Shown: positions 27,950 to 37,300 of the stretch, in pieces
Numbering within the stretch: position 1 is the first letter of the stretch
Layout: each line of letters begins with the position of its first letter
NCBI GenBank assembly: GCA_036401335.1
Contig: DASWVC010000276.1
Coordinates: forward strand, 1 to 64,000
Direction of reading: 5' to 3'
DNA: 64,000 nucleotides
Source of the DNA: DASWVC01 sp036401335
Lineage (GTDB): Bacteria > Verrucomicrobiota > Verrucomicrobiia > Chthoniobacterales > JAFAMB01
The notes under the pieces: model-generated
What the model saw: the letters and a program-made list of their open reading frames with translations, nothing else
The model's database searches: none
Told to the model about the DNA's origin: nothing
Made by a program: the position numbers and the translations under genes

Positions 27950-28792
27950 TTATTCGGTGACGGATTCCGCGGCCTTTCTGATCAAGGCAACCACGGCGTC
28001 CGGGTGAGATACCATCACAACGTGTGATGCACCTTTAACGTCAACGATGTTCTTTGCATTTGCACGATGGGCCATGAACGAATGCGCGGCTTCCGGGATG
28101 TTCTTATCCAGCGAACCAAAAATGAACCACGAGGGAATCGTTTTCCAGGTAGCGGACCCCGACGGCTCGTTGAGCGCTGCCTCGGTGACCGGTCGCTGCG
28201 TTGCGGCCATGAGTTCCGTCTCTGCTTCGGGGACGTCAGCGGCGAATTGCGCGTGGAACTTATCCTGCCGGATGTAGAGATCCTTGCCCCCTCCGGGAAG
28301 CGCGACCGGCAGCGCAAGCGTCGGCCCAAGCGTGCTGCCAGGGAAGCGACCGGAGAGATCGACCGCACTTTCCCCCGCCTCCGGCGCAAGCGCGGCGACG
28401 TAAACGAACGCTTTGACGTTTGGATTCCCAACGGCGGCATTGGTAATGACGGACCCGCCGTAAGAATGCCCCACCGCCACGATGGGGCCATGGACGCTCT
28501 GGAAGACCGCAGCGACGACCTCGGCATCGCTCCGCAACCCGCGCAACGGATTCGCGGCGGCAATGACCGGATAACCCTGCGCCAGGAGACGGGTCACGAC
28601 CCCATTCCAGCTGGAAGATCCGGCGAAGGCGCCGTGGACGAGCACAATGGTCGGCTTGTTGGCCGGTTTGGCTCCCATCGCGCGGGAAGCGGCGATGGAA
28701 CGCGTTTGGGGAATGATGGCGAAGGCGAGGGCGGCACGCAGGGTGGCCGCCAGGAGGAAAGCACTGACCGCGTTAAGGCGATTGATTTTCAT
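27950..28792 (-). CDS. Exported alpha/beta hydrolase
   Basis: 280 residues from MKINRLNAVSAFLLAAT; an ATG 36 nt upstream is the alternative. The N-terminal signal peptide runs to about AASRA, so it is probably periplasmic. Hydrolase features: oxyanion region VLVHGAFAGSSSWN, nucleophile elbow VGHSYGGSV, acid Asp in FGSLDKN, His in GASHVVMVSHP. Resembles the salicylate-esterase/pyrethroid-hydrolase-like group. It sits inside the signalling island, between the regulator and decayed kinase B, with no obvious functional link. Confidence 0.85.
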   Translation of the reverse strand: MKINRLNAVSAFLLAATLRAALAFAIIPQTRSIAASRAMGAKPANKPTIVLVHGAFAGSSSWNGVVTRLLAQGYPVIAAANPLRGLRSDAEVVAAVFQSVHGPIVAVGHSYGGSVITNAAVGNPNVKAFVYVAALAPEAGESAVDLSGRFPGSTLGPTLALPVALPGGGKDLYIRQDKFHAQFAADVPEAETELMAATQRPVTEAALNEPSGSATWKTIPSWFIFGSLDKNIPEAAHSFMAHRANAKNIVDVKGASHVVMVSHPDAVVALIRKAAESVTE

Positions 28793-29708
28793 CGGGGTGT
28801 TTGGTCTTTTTTTTGGTTCAACCCGCACGACGTAGGGAGCGGGAAAATTGATAAGTGTCGTTCAACGCCGGGAGGGCCGACTTCATGGGCTTACCCCCAA
28901 GGTTCTTCCGGAGGTTGCCGGGACTGGGACCGCTGGATTGCTCCGTCCACGCCACGCAACTCACCAGGAAAAAGGGTGGTCTACGTCGCACCGCGCGGGC
29001 GGCGAGCCCGCGCACGGCATCGGGGTGGATTCCCGCAGGCGGTGCCCTGCCCAGCCGAAAGGATGGGCGATCGCACGGCTAAGTCGTTGACGAAAGGCGC
29101 GATGACGTTCCTGTCGGGCGTCCCTCTGCCGAAGCCGTTCCAGCAACGGCCCAATAACCCCGAGTTGCGTGAGCGTGGGGACGGAAGCCGCGTAGGGGTA
29201 ACGTTCGCGGTACGCCTGCAGGCTAATTGGTGAATCCATGATAGTCGGGTGAAGTAAAAGGCGTTAGTTAAGCAGCATCAGTGGTGGCGTTTGCTCCACC
29301 GGGTGAACTCGATTAAGCCGGCGCGACCTGCGCACCTTTGCGGGCGAAAGGTTCGACCGCGGCGCCCCATCCTCCGAGCGCCTCGCGGGTTCATCGTTGG
29401 ATGCATGCTTGCTTCCATTAACAGGTTCTGTGCCACGCCGAAGTACCATGCTTAAGAAGCTGACCAACAGCCGCTTAGAAGGTAAATCCGGTAGATGGGC
29501 CAGGGTGCGAGATTTCGAACAGACGATTATTCGAGTGGACCGGCGGCGAGATTTCACCCGCCGGCAACGCAACCCCCGCCGATGCAAAAAGCGCCCTGTT
29601 TTTTGACGGCCTTCTTACGTCCTGGCTGGCCAAGTCGGCTTTCGCCAATGGCCGTCCCGCTGCCTGGGTCGGGATCTGCAAAGCGCTTGCACGTGATCGG
29701 CCGCGCGG
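28793..29708. other. Mostly gene-free; relic flank of kinase copy B
   Basis: A 92-codon minus frame at 28961-29239 (MDSPISLQAYRERYPYAASV) is weakly protein-like but unrecognised and lacks a ribosome site. At 28997-29030 the sequence GGGCGGCGAG...CGGGGTGG resembles a worn copy of REP family 1. From 29398 to 29563 it resembles the downstream flank of kinase A. Confidence 0.5.
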
Positions 29709-32165
29709 TCACCCGCATATGGCCGGCAGGTCCAGCCGCAGGACGATTCGCCATTTGTCCATTTCGCTGCGCGCCAGGACGATCACCTCCCGAATGGCCT
29801 CGCTGAGGTCCAGGGGCTCTTTCGCCGTTTCCGTGTTCTTGAAGGGCGCCCGGATGCGGGTAATGACCTCACCGGCCCGGCTCCCGTCCCGAATGATGCG
29901 GCGGACCGCCTCGGCCAGGTTGACGGAATCGCCCTTCAGGCCGGCCAGCCAGCGCAGGGAGGCGTTGCCATTGATCACCACGCCCGCAATGGGTTAATTC
30001 ACTTCATGCGCGATCGAGGCGGCAAGTTCTCCCATCGTTGTCACGCGGGTCACATGGGCCAGTTCGGCCTGAGTCCTGCGCAAATCCGCTTCGCGCCTCC
30101 GCAGTTCGACCTCTGCCTGCTTGAGGTCGTCAATGTCGGTGTTCGTTCCATACCAGGTCACGTGGTTTTCTGATTGGTCCATCAAGGGAGCCGCTCGGAA
30201 CAAAAACCACCGATACTCCCCGTCAAAGCGCCTGAGCCGGGCCTCCAGCCCACCCTCGCTTCCGGAAGCCCTGATCTCCGTCCACTTAGCGGCCAGGGTT
30301 CCAAGGTCTGCAGGATGAATGGCGGCCGTCCATCCTGTCCCTTGTGCCTCGTGGTGAGAAAGACCGGTGTAGTCCAGCCAGCGTTTGTTGAAGAAGTTTC
30401 CTACTCCGTCTTCGGGAGAAGCCCAAGCCAGTGTGGGCATGGTGTCAATGATCGTCCGGAGTCGGTCTTCCGAAGCCGTGACTCTCGCGAGCGCATTTTC
30501 CAATGCGGCATTGGCCTGATGCCGGTCCGTGATGTCGATGACTGTCCCAACGAACTCCTCGATTTGCGGAGACTTCCCCTAACCGGGCGCCCCTTGCTGT
30601 GAACGTGCTTTGTCGTCCCATCCGGCAGATTGATTCGATACTCCAAACTAAATTCGCTGCTTCTACGGACCGCGTCATCGAGAACCGCCTGAACCATCGC
30701 CAGATCGTCTGGATGCACTCTCTCGAAAAATGCCGGCCATGTGGTTTCAGGCTGATCGGTCCCGAAGCCGAATATCCGGCAGTGTTCCTCCGACCAGACG
30801 AACTTTTCCTTTGAAACATTCCACGCCCAGCTTCCCGTGTGGCTGATCCTTTGTCCTTCGGCCAGAAAGGTCTGGCTTTTCCTGAGCGCATCTTCGGCGC
30901 GCTTGCGTTCCACCACGATGCTTGCGAGGTGGCTAAACTGGTCGGTGATGCTGCGTTCTCTGGGCGTGACCTGCCGTGGTTGCCGGGAGTAAATGTCGAG
31001 GGCACCCAACACTGCGCCTACCGAGGATAACATCGGGGTCGAACTACAGGCACGCAGATCGTGGCTCAGGGCCAACTCGCTGCAGTCGGCCCACAGCGGG
31101 TCGGTGGCGATGTCGGAAACGAATACCCTTTCTGCGCGATAGGCCGCGGTACCCCAGAAACCGGCGGGAGGATTGATCAAGGTGCCATCAATAGCGTTTG
31201 GCCAAGTTTGCAGAAACGAAGCCCCGCCTGGTAGTCGCCGAAATGCGACCCGAGGACCGTCCCGAGCACGGCGTAGGCGTTGCACGAGCCGTCGCTGTTG
31301 CCGTGCTCGAGGCTGAGATTCGCCATTCGGGCGACCAACAAGTCGTGCAAATTCGTATCGGTAAACCAGGCCGAGGACAAAACCGCGGTGAGCACGTCAA
31401 GGGTGGCGCGGCAGGCGGGGTCGGTCATCGGGGGCAGGTCGGCGAGCCGTTCGATCGGTCGGTTGCCGAGCCGGCGCCGTTTGAACTGGTCGAACTTGCC
31501 CGACGCGAAGAGGCCGCAGGATGGAACGAGCGCTTTGTTCAGCTCGTTGACCACCGACGACTTTCCCACGCCGGAGCAGCCCGACACCAACACCAACTCC
31601 GTCGTGCCGCTGCGGACCACTCGCCCGAAAGCCTCGAGCAGCCGCCCGACCTCCCGCTCCCGCCCGTAAAGCTTTTCCGGGACCGACAACCGGTCCGGAA
31701 CATCGTGTGCGCCAAGCGCAAAACGCTCGATTCGCCCCCTTAGCTTCCCACTCGGCCAGGCAGCACCGCAGGTCGGCCTCCACGGCTGAGGCCGTCTGGT
31801 CACGATTCTCCGGGGTCTTTGCGAGGAGCTTCATCACCATCGCCGAGAGCGGCTCCGGAATTTCCCGTACCCGAGACTTGGGCGCTGCCGGCACCCTTGC
31901 AAGGTGGCAATGCACCCACTCCAGCGGGTTGCCGGCCGTGAAGGGCAGCGCCCCGACGAGCATTTCATAGAAGGTTACCCCCAGGGAGTAAAGGTCGCTG
32001 CGCGCATCGACTGAGCGGTTCATCCGGCCCGTCTGCTCCGGGGCCATGTCGGCCAGCGTTCCGGTCACGACCTCCGGCGGTGGCGGGGCCGGCGCAACGC
32101 CAGCCCGAAGCCGGTGAGCCAAGCCTCGCCGGTGGCCGTGTTCCCTACCCCGTCGGACCTTTTGC
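29709..32165 (-). pseudogene. Decayed mosaic hybrid histidine kinase, copy B
   Basis: Read from the high-coordinate end: a kinase-like domain (EAWLTGFGLA, frameshift near 32080, then MAPEQTGRMNRSVDARSDLY); frameshift near 31740; AAA domain start (GREREV, SGCSGVGKSSVVNEL); after GKFDQFK a large deletion joins it to the TPR region (RLADLPPMTDPACRATLD). Then, from about 31190, come a different GAF (PPAGFWGTAAYRAERVFVSD) and two PAS domains not like those of A or C, with a frameshift near 30585. HisKA follows, with HEVN then TAA (CAA to TAA) near 29996. The ATPase domain is lost after about 29715. At least three frameshifts, one nonsense codon and two deletions. Confidence 0.85.
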
Positions 32166-32199
32166 CCGGACGCACCTGAACGATGGCCCCGCTGCCCTT

Positions 32200-32228
32200 A
32201 CATGCCGTGAGATCATCGTGTTCAGTGC
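32200..32228. repeat. Upstream flank shared by kinase copies A and B (copy B)
   Basis: Matches 26926-26954 at 27 of 29 positions and lies at the same side of the gene. Together with the matching downstream flanks it shows that B arose as a copy of the A locus. Confidence 0.65.
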
Positions 32229-32307
32229 GGCCCTGGGCATGATCATTGTCTCGAAGTCAGTTCGGGTGCCCGCCGACCCCGCAGCCTTCGTCGCGAACGC
32301 GCGCCGC

Positions 32308-33711
32308 TCAGCTCTTTGGCAACCCGGACGGAATGGCCTCCTGGCGTTTCAGCCCCAGCTTCTTGATGCGGGAGATCAGCGTGGTCGGCTTCACCCCCAG
32401 CAGTTCCGCCGCGCCGTCGGCCCCCTTGATTTTCCAGCCGGTCTTTTGCAAGATGGCGCACAGGTTTTCGCGTTCGCGCCGCTGGATCTCCGGTTCGGTC
32501 AGGAACGCGGGCGGAACCGCCTCGCCGGCATCGAAAGCAGGAGGCGCGGGCGCCGAAACCGTTGCCGGCAGGTCGAACTCCAGGGCGCCTCCTCGCGCCA
32601 CGATCAGCGAGCGTTCGATGACGTTGCGCAACTCGCGGATGTTGCCCGGCCAATCGTGGTTTTGCAGCCGCGCCACTCCCGCTTCGGTCAACCGCGCCTT
32701 CGGACATTTCAGCTCCGTGGCCAGCATTTCCACAAAGTATTTGGCGAGCAGCGGAATGTCGTCCCGGCGCTCCCGCAGCGGGGCCACCCGCACCGGGAAA
32801 ACGTTGAGCCGGTAATAAAGGTCCTCTCGAAATCGCCCCGCTTCGACCTCCCGTTCGAGGTCGCGGTTCGTGGCGGCGATGATCCGCACGTCCGCTCGCT
32901 TGGTCTTTTCATCGCCCACCCGTTCGTACTGTTTTTCTTGCAAGGCCCGCAGCAGTTTGCTCTGGAGGTCGAGGGGAATCTCGCCGATTTCATCCAGGAA
33001 CAGGGTGCCGCCGTGAGCGGCTTCAAACCGGCCCACGCGGTCTTTGATCGCCCCGGTGAAGGCCCCCCGCACATGGCCGAAGAATTCGCTCTCGTACAAC
33101 TCTTTCGGGATCGAGGCGCAGTTCACCCGCACCAGCGGTCGATCTTTGCGCCGGCTCAGTTTGTGGATCTCCCGGGCAATGAGTTCCTTTCCCGTGCCGG
33201 TCTCCCCCTGGATCAGCACCGTCGAATCGGTCGGCGCGACCAGCTCGATCCGCTTTCGCACGGACCGGTACGCGCTGCTGGTGCCCACGATTTCACCCGA
33301 ATGCACCGAAGCGTCGCCGGCCGGGCGTCCGGTGTATTCACGCGCCCGCATGCCCTCCTGAATGGCATCGAGCAGGTCTTCCGGATCGAACGGCTTGGTC
33401 AGAAACTCAAGCGCCCCGGCTTTGATGGCGCGCACCGACATGGGAATATCGCCGTGGCCGGTGAGGAAGATGATGGGAATATGAACCTCCGTCCGCGAAA
33501 GTTCCCGCTGCAACTCCAGACCGCTAAACCCCGGCAGGTTCACATCCAGGAGCAGGCAGCCCGGCGGCTCCGTGCACGGTCGCGCGAGGAACTCTTTGGC
33601 CGAGCGGTAAGTTTCCACGGGAATGCCTTCCGCCCGCAGCAGCCCTTCGACGGACTCGCGGATGGAGGCATCGTCATCCACCACGCAAACAGGAGGATTG
33701 GTACTATTCAT
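32308..33711 (-). CDS. Sigma-54-dependent response regulator with FixJ-like receiver
   Basis: 467 residues from [14 protein letters not shown]; a start 33 nt earlier is less likely. Receiver with phospho-Asp at about 56 ([17 protein letters not shown]) and the FixJ-like [29 protein letters not shown]+ sigma-54 activation domain: Walker A GETGTGKE (169-176), GAFTGA (216-221), Walker [32 protein letters not shown]-terminal Fis-type helix-turn-helix ([20 protein letters not shown]). It activates RNA polymerase with sigma-54 when phosphorylated. It follows kinase C and the receiver-only gene and precedes decayed kinase B. Confidence 0.92.
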   Translation of the reverse strand: MNSTNPPVCVVDDDASIRESVEGLLRAEGIPVETYRSAKEFLARPCTEPPGCLLLDVNLPGFSGLELQRELSRTEVHIPIIFLTGHGDIPMSVRAIKAGALEFLTKPFDPEDLLDAIQEGMRAREYTGRPAGDASVHSGEIVGTSSAYRSVRKRIELVAPTDSTVLIQGETGTGKELIAREIHKLSRRKDRPLVRVNCASIPKELYESEFFGHVRGAFTGAIKDRVGRFEAAHGGTLFLDEIGEIPLDLQSKLLRALQEKQYERVGDEKTKRADVRIIAATNRDLEREVEAGRFREDLYYRLNVFPVRVAPLRERRDDIPLLAKYFVEMLATELKCPKARLTEAGVARLQNHDWPGNIRELRNVIERSLIVARGGALEFDLPATVSAPAPPAFDAGEAVPPAFLTEPEIQRRERENLCAILQKTGWKIKGADGAAELLGVKPTTLISRIKKLGLKRQEAIPSGLPKS

Positions 33712-33825
33712 GGCATGTCTCTTGGGGAACTGGGTTACGGGCACAACCGCGAGAAATCATCGGCGCAGGCTGGCCGCGCTCTGGATCCTTCTGACTCGAG
33801 GGAGGCGCTCATCGAGGGTATTGTT

Positions 33826-34194
33826 CTAGCTTGGCAGGGCGACCCCGATCGCATGCAGCAGGGATTCTTCGCTGAAAGGTTTGAGCAGGCAGTCCACGGC
33901 CCCGTCGGCCATCACCCGGGCGATCACGTCCTCGTCCCCATGGGCAGTAATAAAGATGATCGGGATCCGGTGCGCCTGGCCCATCAAGCGGCGCTGCAAC
34001 TCGGGACCGCTCAAGCCCGGCATGCGCACGTCAAGGATGAGGCAGCTGGTTTTCGCCAGGGCTTCCGAGGCCAGAAAATGTTCGGCCGACGAAAACACCT
34101 CGACCGCATAACCCAGGGATTTGAGCAGCCCTTCAAGGGATTCGCGCAACGATTCGTCGTCGTCCACCACGGAAATTAGAGAAACTTCGGTCAT
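33826..34194 (-). CDS. Receiver-only response regulator (FixJ-like REC)
   Basis: 122 residues from MTEVSLISVVDDDES; an in-frame ATG at 34257 would add an unlikely leader that overlaps the promoter-like element. One receiver domain: acidic pair DDD, phospho-Asp at about 55 (CLILDVRMPGLSGPELQ), Thr in IFITAHGDED, Lys in LLKPFSEE. No output domain, so it may act as a phosphate relay or by protein contact. It lies 173 bp downstream of kinase C and 114 bp upstream of the sigma-54 activator on the same strand. Confidence 0.88.
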   Translation of the reverse strand: MTEVSLISVVDDDESLRESLEGLLKSLGYAVEVFSSAEHFLASEALAKTSCLILDVRMPGLSGPELQRRLMGQAHRIPIIFITAHGDEDVIARVMADGAVDCLLKPFSEESLLHAIGVALPS

Positions 34195-34236
34195 GAGAAA
34201 TTCAGTCAGGCAGAATGCCGCCATTGCCAGACCGAT

Positions 34237-34261
34237 GCCATTATCTCTTGGTATCATGGCC
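34237..34261 (-). promoter_or_regulatory. Promoter-like element upstream of the receiver-only gene
   Basis: On the minus strand GATAAT (34240-34245) lies 46 bp before the receiver-only start. The adjoining GGCCATGATACCAAG (34261-34247) is shared exactly with the repeats at 27050-27064 and 48144-48158. Similar to 27899-27922. Confidence 0.4.
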
Positions 34262-34367
34262 GCCGGGCTCGTTTTCCGCCTTTAGACCCCCGCCATTTTG
34301 CGCGTTCGAGCTGCCCTGCCATTCGCCCTACCCGGCGCTTCGCGCTTGTGGGTGATCGAGGGCCTGG

Positions 34368-37300
34368 TCACCAGCCTCCAGCCGACAACGTAAACTGGAA
34401 GGTGGTTCCGGGGCCCTCGTTCCGTATGGCCCAGAGCCGTCCGGCGTGGTTTTCAACGATGGAGCGGCTGATCGACAAGCCCATCCCAAGGCCGCCCGGT
34501 TTGGTTGTGTGAAACGCCGTGAACGCTTTTTCCAGGCTCGCCGCATCGAGGCCGGGGCCGGAATCGCGCACCGTCACCCGCACTTCCGTTTGCCCACGCA
34601 CCTGCGTCCCGACGACCAGCTCCCGCGACCGTCCTTCGACGGCGTCCATGGCTTCGATCGCGTTGAGGATGAGGTTCAGCATCACCTGCTGCAGCTGCAC
34701 CCGGTCGCCCAGGACGGCCGGCAAGTCCGGGGTCAACTCCAGACCCAGGATCACCCGCCGTTTCTCCATTTCGCTGCGCGCCAGGGCGACCACCTCCCGG
34801 ATGACCTCGTTGAGGTCCAGCGGCTCTTTGGCCGCTTCCGTTTTCTTGAAAAGCGCCCGGATGCGCGCAATGACCTCCCCCGCCCGGCTCCCGTCCCGAA
34901 TGATGCGCTGGAGCGCTTCGCGGGCCTCGGCCAAGTTGACGGACTCCTCCCTGACCCTGGCCAGCCAACGCATGCAGGCGGTGGCGTTGATCACCACGCC
35001 CGCGATGGGTTGGTTCACCTCATGCGCGATCGAGGCGGCCAGCTCGCCCATCGTCGTCACCCGCGTCACGTGGGCCAGCTCGGCCTGGGCCTTTCGCAAG
35101 TCCGCCTCGCTGCGGCGCAACTCCTTCTCCGCCTCTTTGCGGCCGGTAATGTCACGATAGATGACGTAGGTGCTGATTTGACCGTCCGACAGAGGGACGG
35201 GCGCGGCAACAATGGATACGTCCAACCGCTCGCCGTTTTTGCGCTTTCGCACCATCTCGGAGTCGACCCTCTGGGCCGCGGCGATCCGGCTGGCATTTTC
35301 GTCGAAGCCGGGCCGCTGATCATCCGGCAACACCAGATCTTGCAGCTTTCGCCCTAAGGCTTCCTCAGGGCTGTAGCCAAAGACGCGGGTAAACTCACAA
35401 TTCACGCGGGAGATTGCGTTGTCCGCGTCCAGCAAGACGATCGATTCCGGCGCCAATTCAAAAAGCTCATCGAGGTGTGCTTTTTGCCTTTGCATCTCTT
35501 CCTCGGCCCGTTTGCGCTCCGCGTTTTCCTTCTGCAGGTCCGCATACAGGCGAGCGTTCTCAAGGGAAATGGCCGCCTGGGAGCCGAGAAGATCGAGGAC
35601 AGCGAACCGCGCCGACGTGAAGACGCGCGGCGTCAGGTCATTCTCCAGATACAACGCCCCGATCAACTGTGCCTGCTTGACCAGAGCCAGACAGAGGACG
35701 GAACGGGGGCGTTTCCGATGGACGTAATCGTCATTTGAAAACTGATTCGGGGCTAAAGCGTCATCCAGGATGACGCTCTTTCTTGAACGCACGACATAAC
35801 GGAGAATGGACTCTGGAAGTTCCGCGGACGTTGCGGGCAACTCCCGGTAAAGGACCGTGACCCCGTCGCGGCCAGTCCTGGCTTCCGCAGCGATTCGAAG
35901 CGCTTCGCCATCCTGCAGAATTAAAAGGCCGCGCTCGGCACCGGCATGTTCGACGGCAATCGTCATGAGTGTCTTGATCAAATTTTCCAGAACGATCTCG
36001 CCGGATACTGCTTGCGACGCCTTCATCACCGTCGCCAAGTCCAGCTGCTCGACCGACGTGCCGATCGTCGTCGTGGTACGCGGAAACGCCTGCTCGCCGA
36101 TGGCAGGGTACCGCTGATCGAGCTGTTGCACCTTGCCCGTGGCACCCCAGCAGAGGTAGCAGTAACGCGCTTCCCGCAGGTAGGATTGCGCCACTTTTTC
36201 GATGCCGCGCTCGAGATAAAACTGCGCCGCCAACTCATTGGCGACGCCCTCATTCTGGACAAACCCATTCTTGCGCGCTTCCCGGATTGCCTCCTCGTAC
36301 AACCGCATCGCCTCGAGGTCCCGGCCTTCGAGACGGGCGATTTCGGCCACCAACAATGCGTGCTTGTCGGCGAAAATCGGCGGGCAATTTGCCGCCCACT
36401 CGCCCAGTTGGTCCCGGTGTACCGTCAGGAGACTGTGCCACGCTTGTCGCGCGTCGGCGGAACCGTGCTGATAAAGCGCAGCCACCGTCAGCGCGGTGTA
36501 GAAAAAGTAGTCGAGCAGCTCGAAATTTGCACCCGAGTGGGCGCTCGAGGTCCAAAGCAGCGCCTTTGCTTTCGTGGCTGCCGCCAGAGCTTCTGCGTAA
36601 TCGCCCGACAGGAACCGCGCCTTCAGTTTGAGAACCCAGTAAAAACCAACCATTGCGCGCATCCTGTCACCCGTTAGCCGGGCCTCGAACCTGGCTTCGT
36701 CGAACTGGCCATCGCTGAAGGTCGAAAAGGTCGCGGTCCGGCCCTGCATGGTCGCGATGAACCGCTGCTGGCTCACGATTAGGTCCGCGACGTCGCGGAA
36801 CCTTGCTTTGCGCACGAAGTCCAGGCTCCTCTCCGACTCACGCCAGACCCCGTCGAGTGCATCGCCCCGCACCAAAAGGGTGGTGACGGACTGGTCCATG
36901 CAATAACAGGCGTAAGTCAGATCCCCTGTCTCCGTGGCGACGCGAAAGGCTGCCCGTATGAAATCGATCACCGTCGAGATCGGCTGCGTCCAGAAAGCCA
37001 CCACCCCCATCATCTGGTAGATTTTTGCCTGGTAGGAAATGAAGCCGTGCTTCTCAACGACGTCGCAGGCGAGCTTGGCGAAACGGTAACCCTCGCGGTA
37101 ACGATGGAAGTTCAGGCCGAGGATAAGTCCAAAGCTCACATAACCGTACGTGGCAGCGTCGCTCGTCCCATGCCGTACACTGACGTTCACCATGCGGCAC
37201 CGGAGCAGGCAGCACAAATGGAAATCAGTGAAGTAGGCAGGGGCGTCCATGGCCGAAAGCATCCCGATGGCAGCCCGCAGTTCCGGATCGGTCATCAACG

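Noticed and set aside
28067..29233. 388-codon open frame on the plus strand
   Set aside because: Antisense to the alpha/beta hydrolase over most of its length; shadow composition.
32080..34179. 699-codon open frame on the plus strand
   Set aside because: It lies exactly antisense to kinase B, the sigma-54 activator and the receiver gene, all of which have recognisable domains. The frame is an antisense shadow of high-GC codons.
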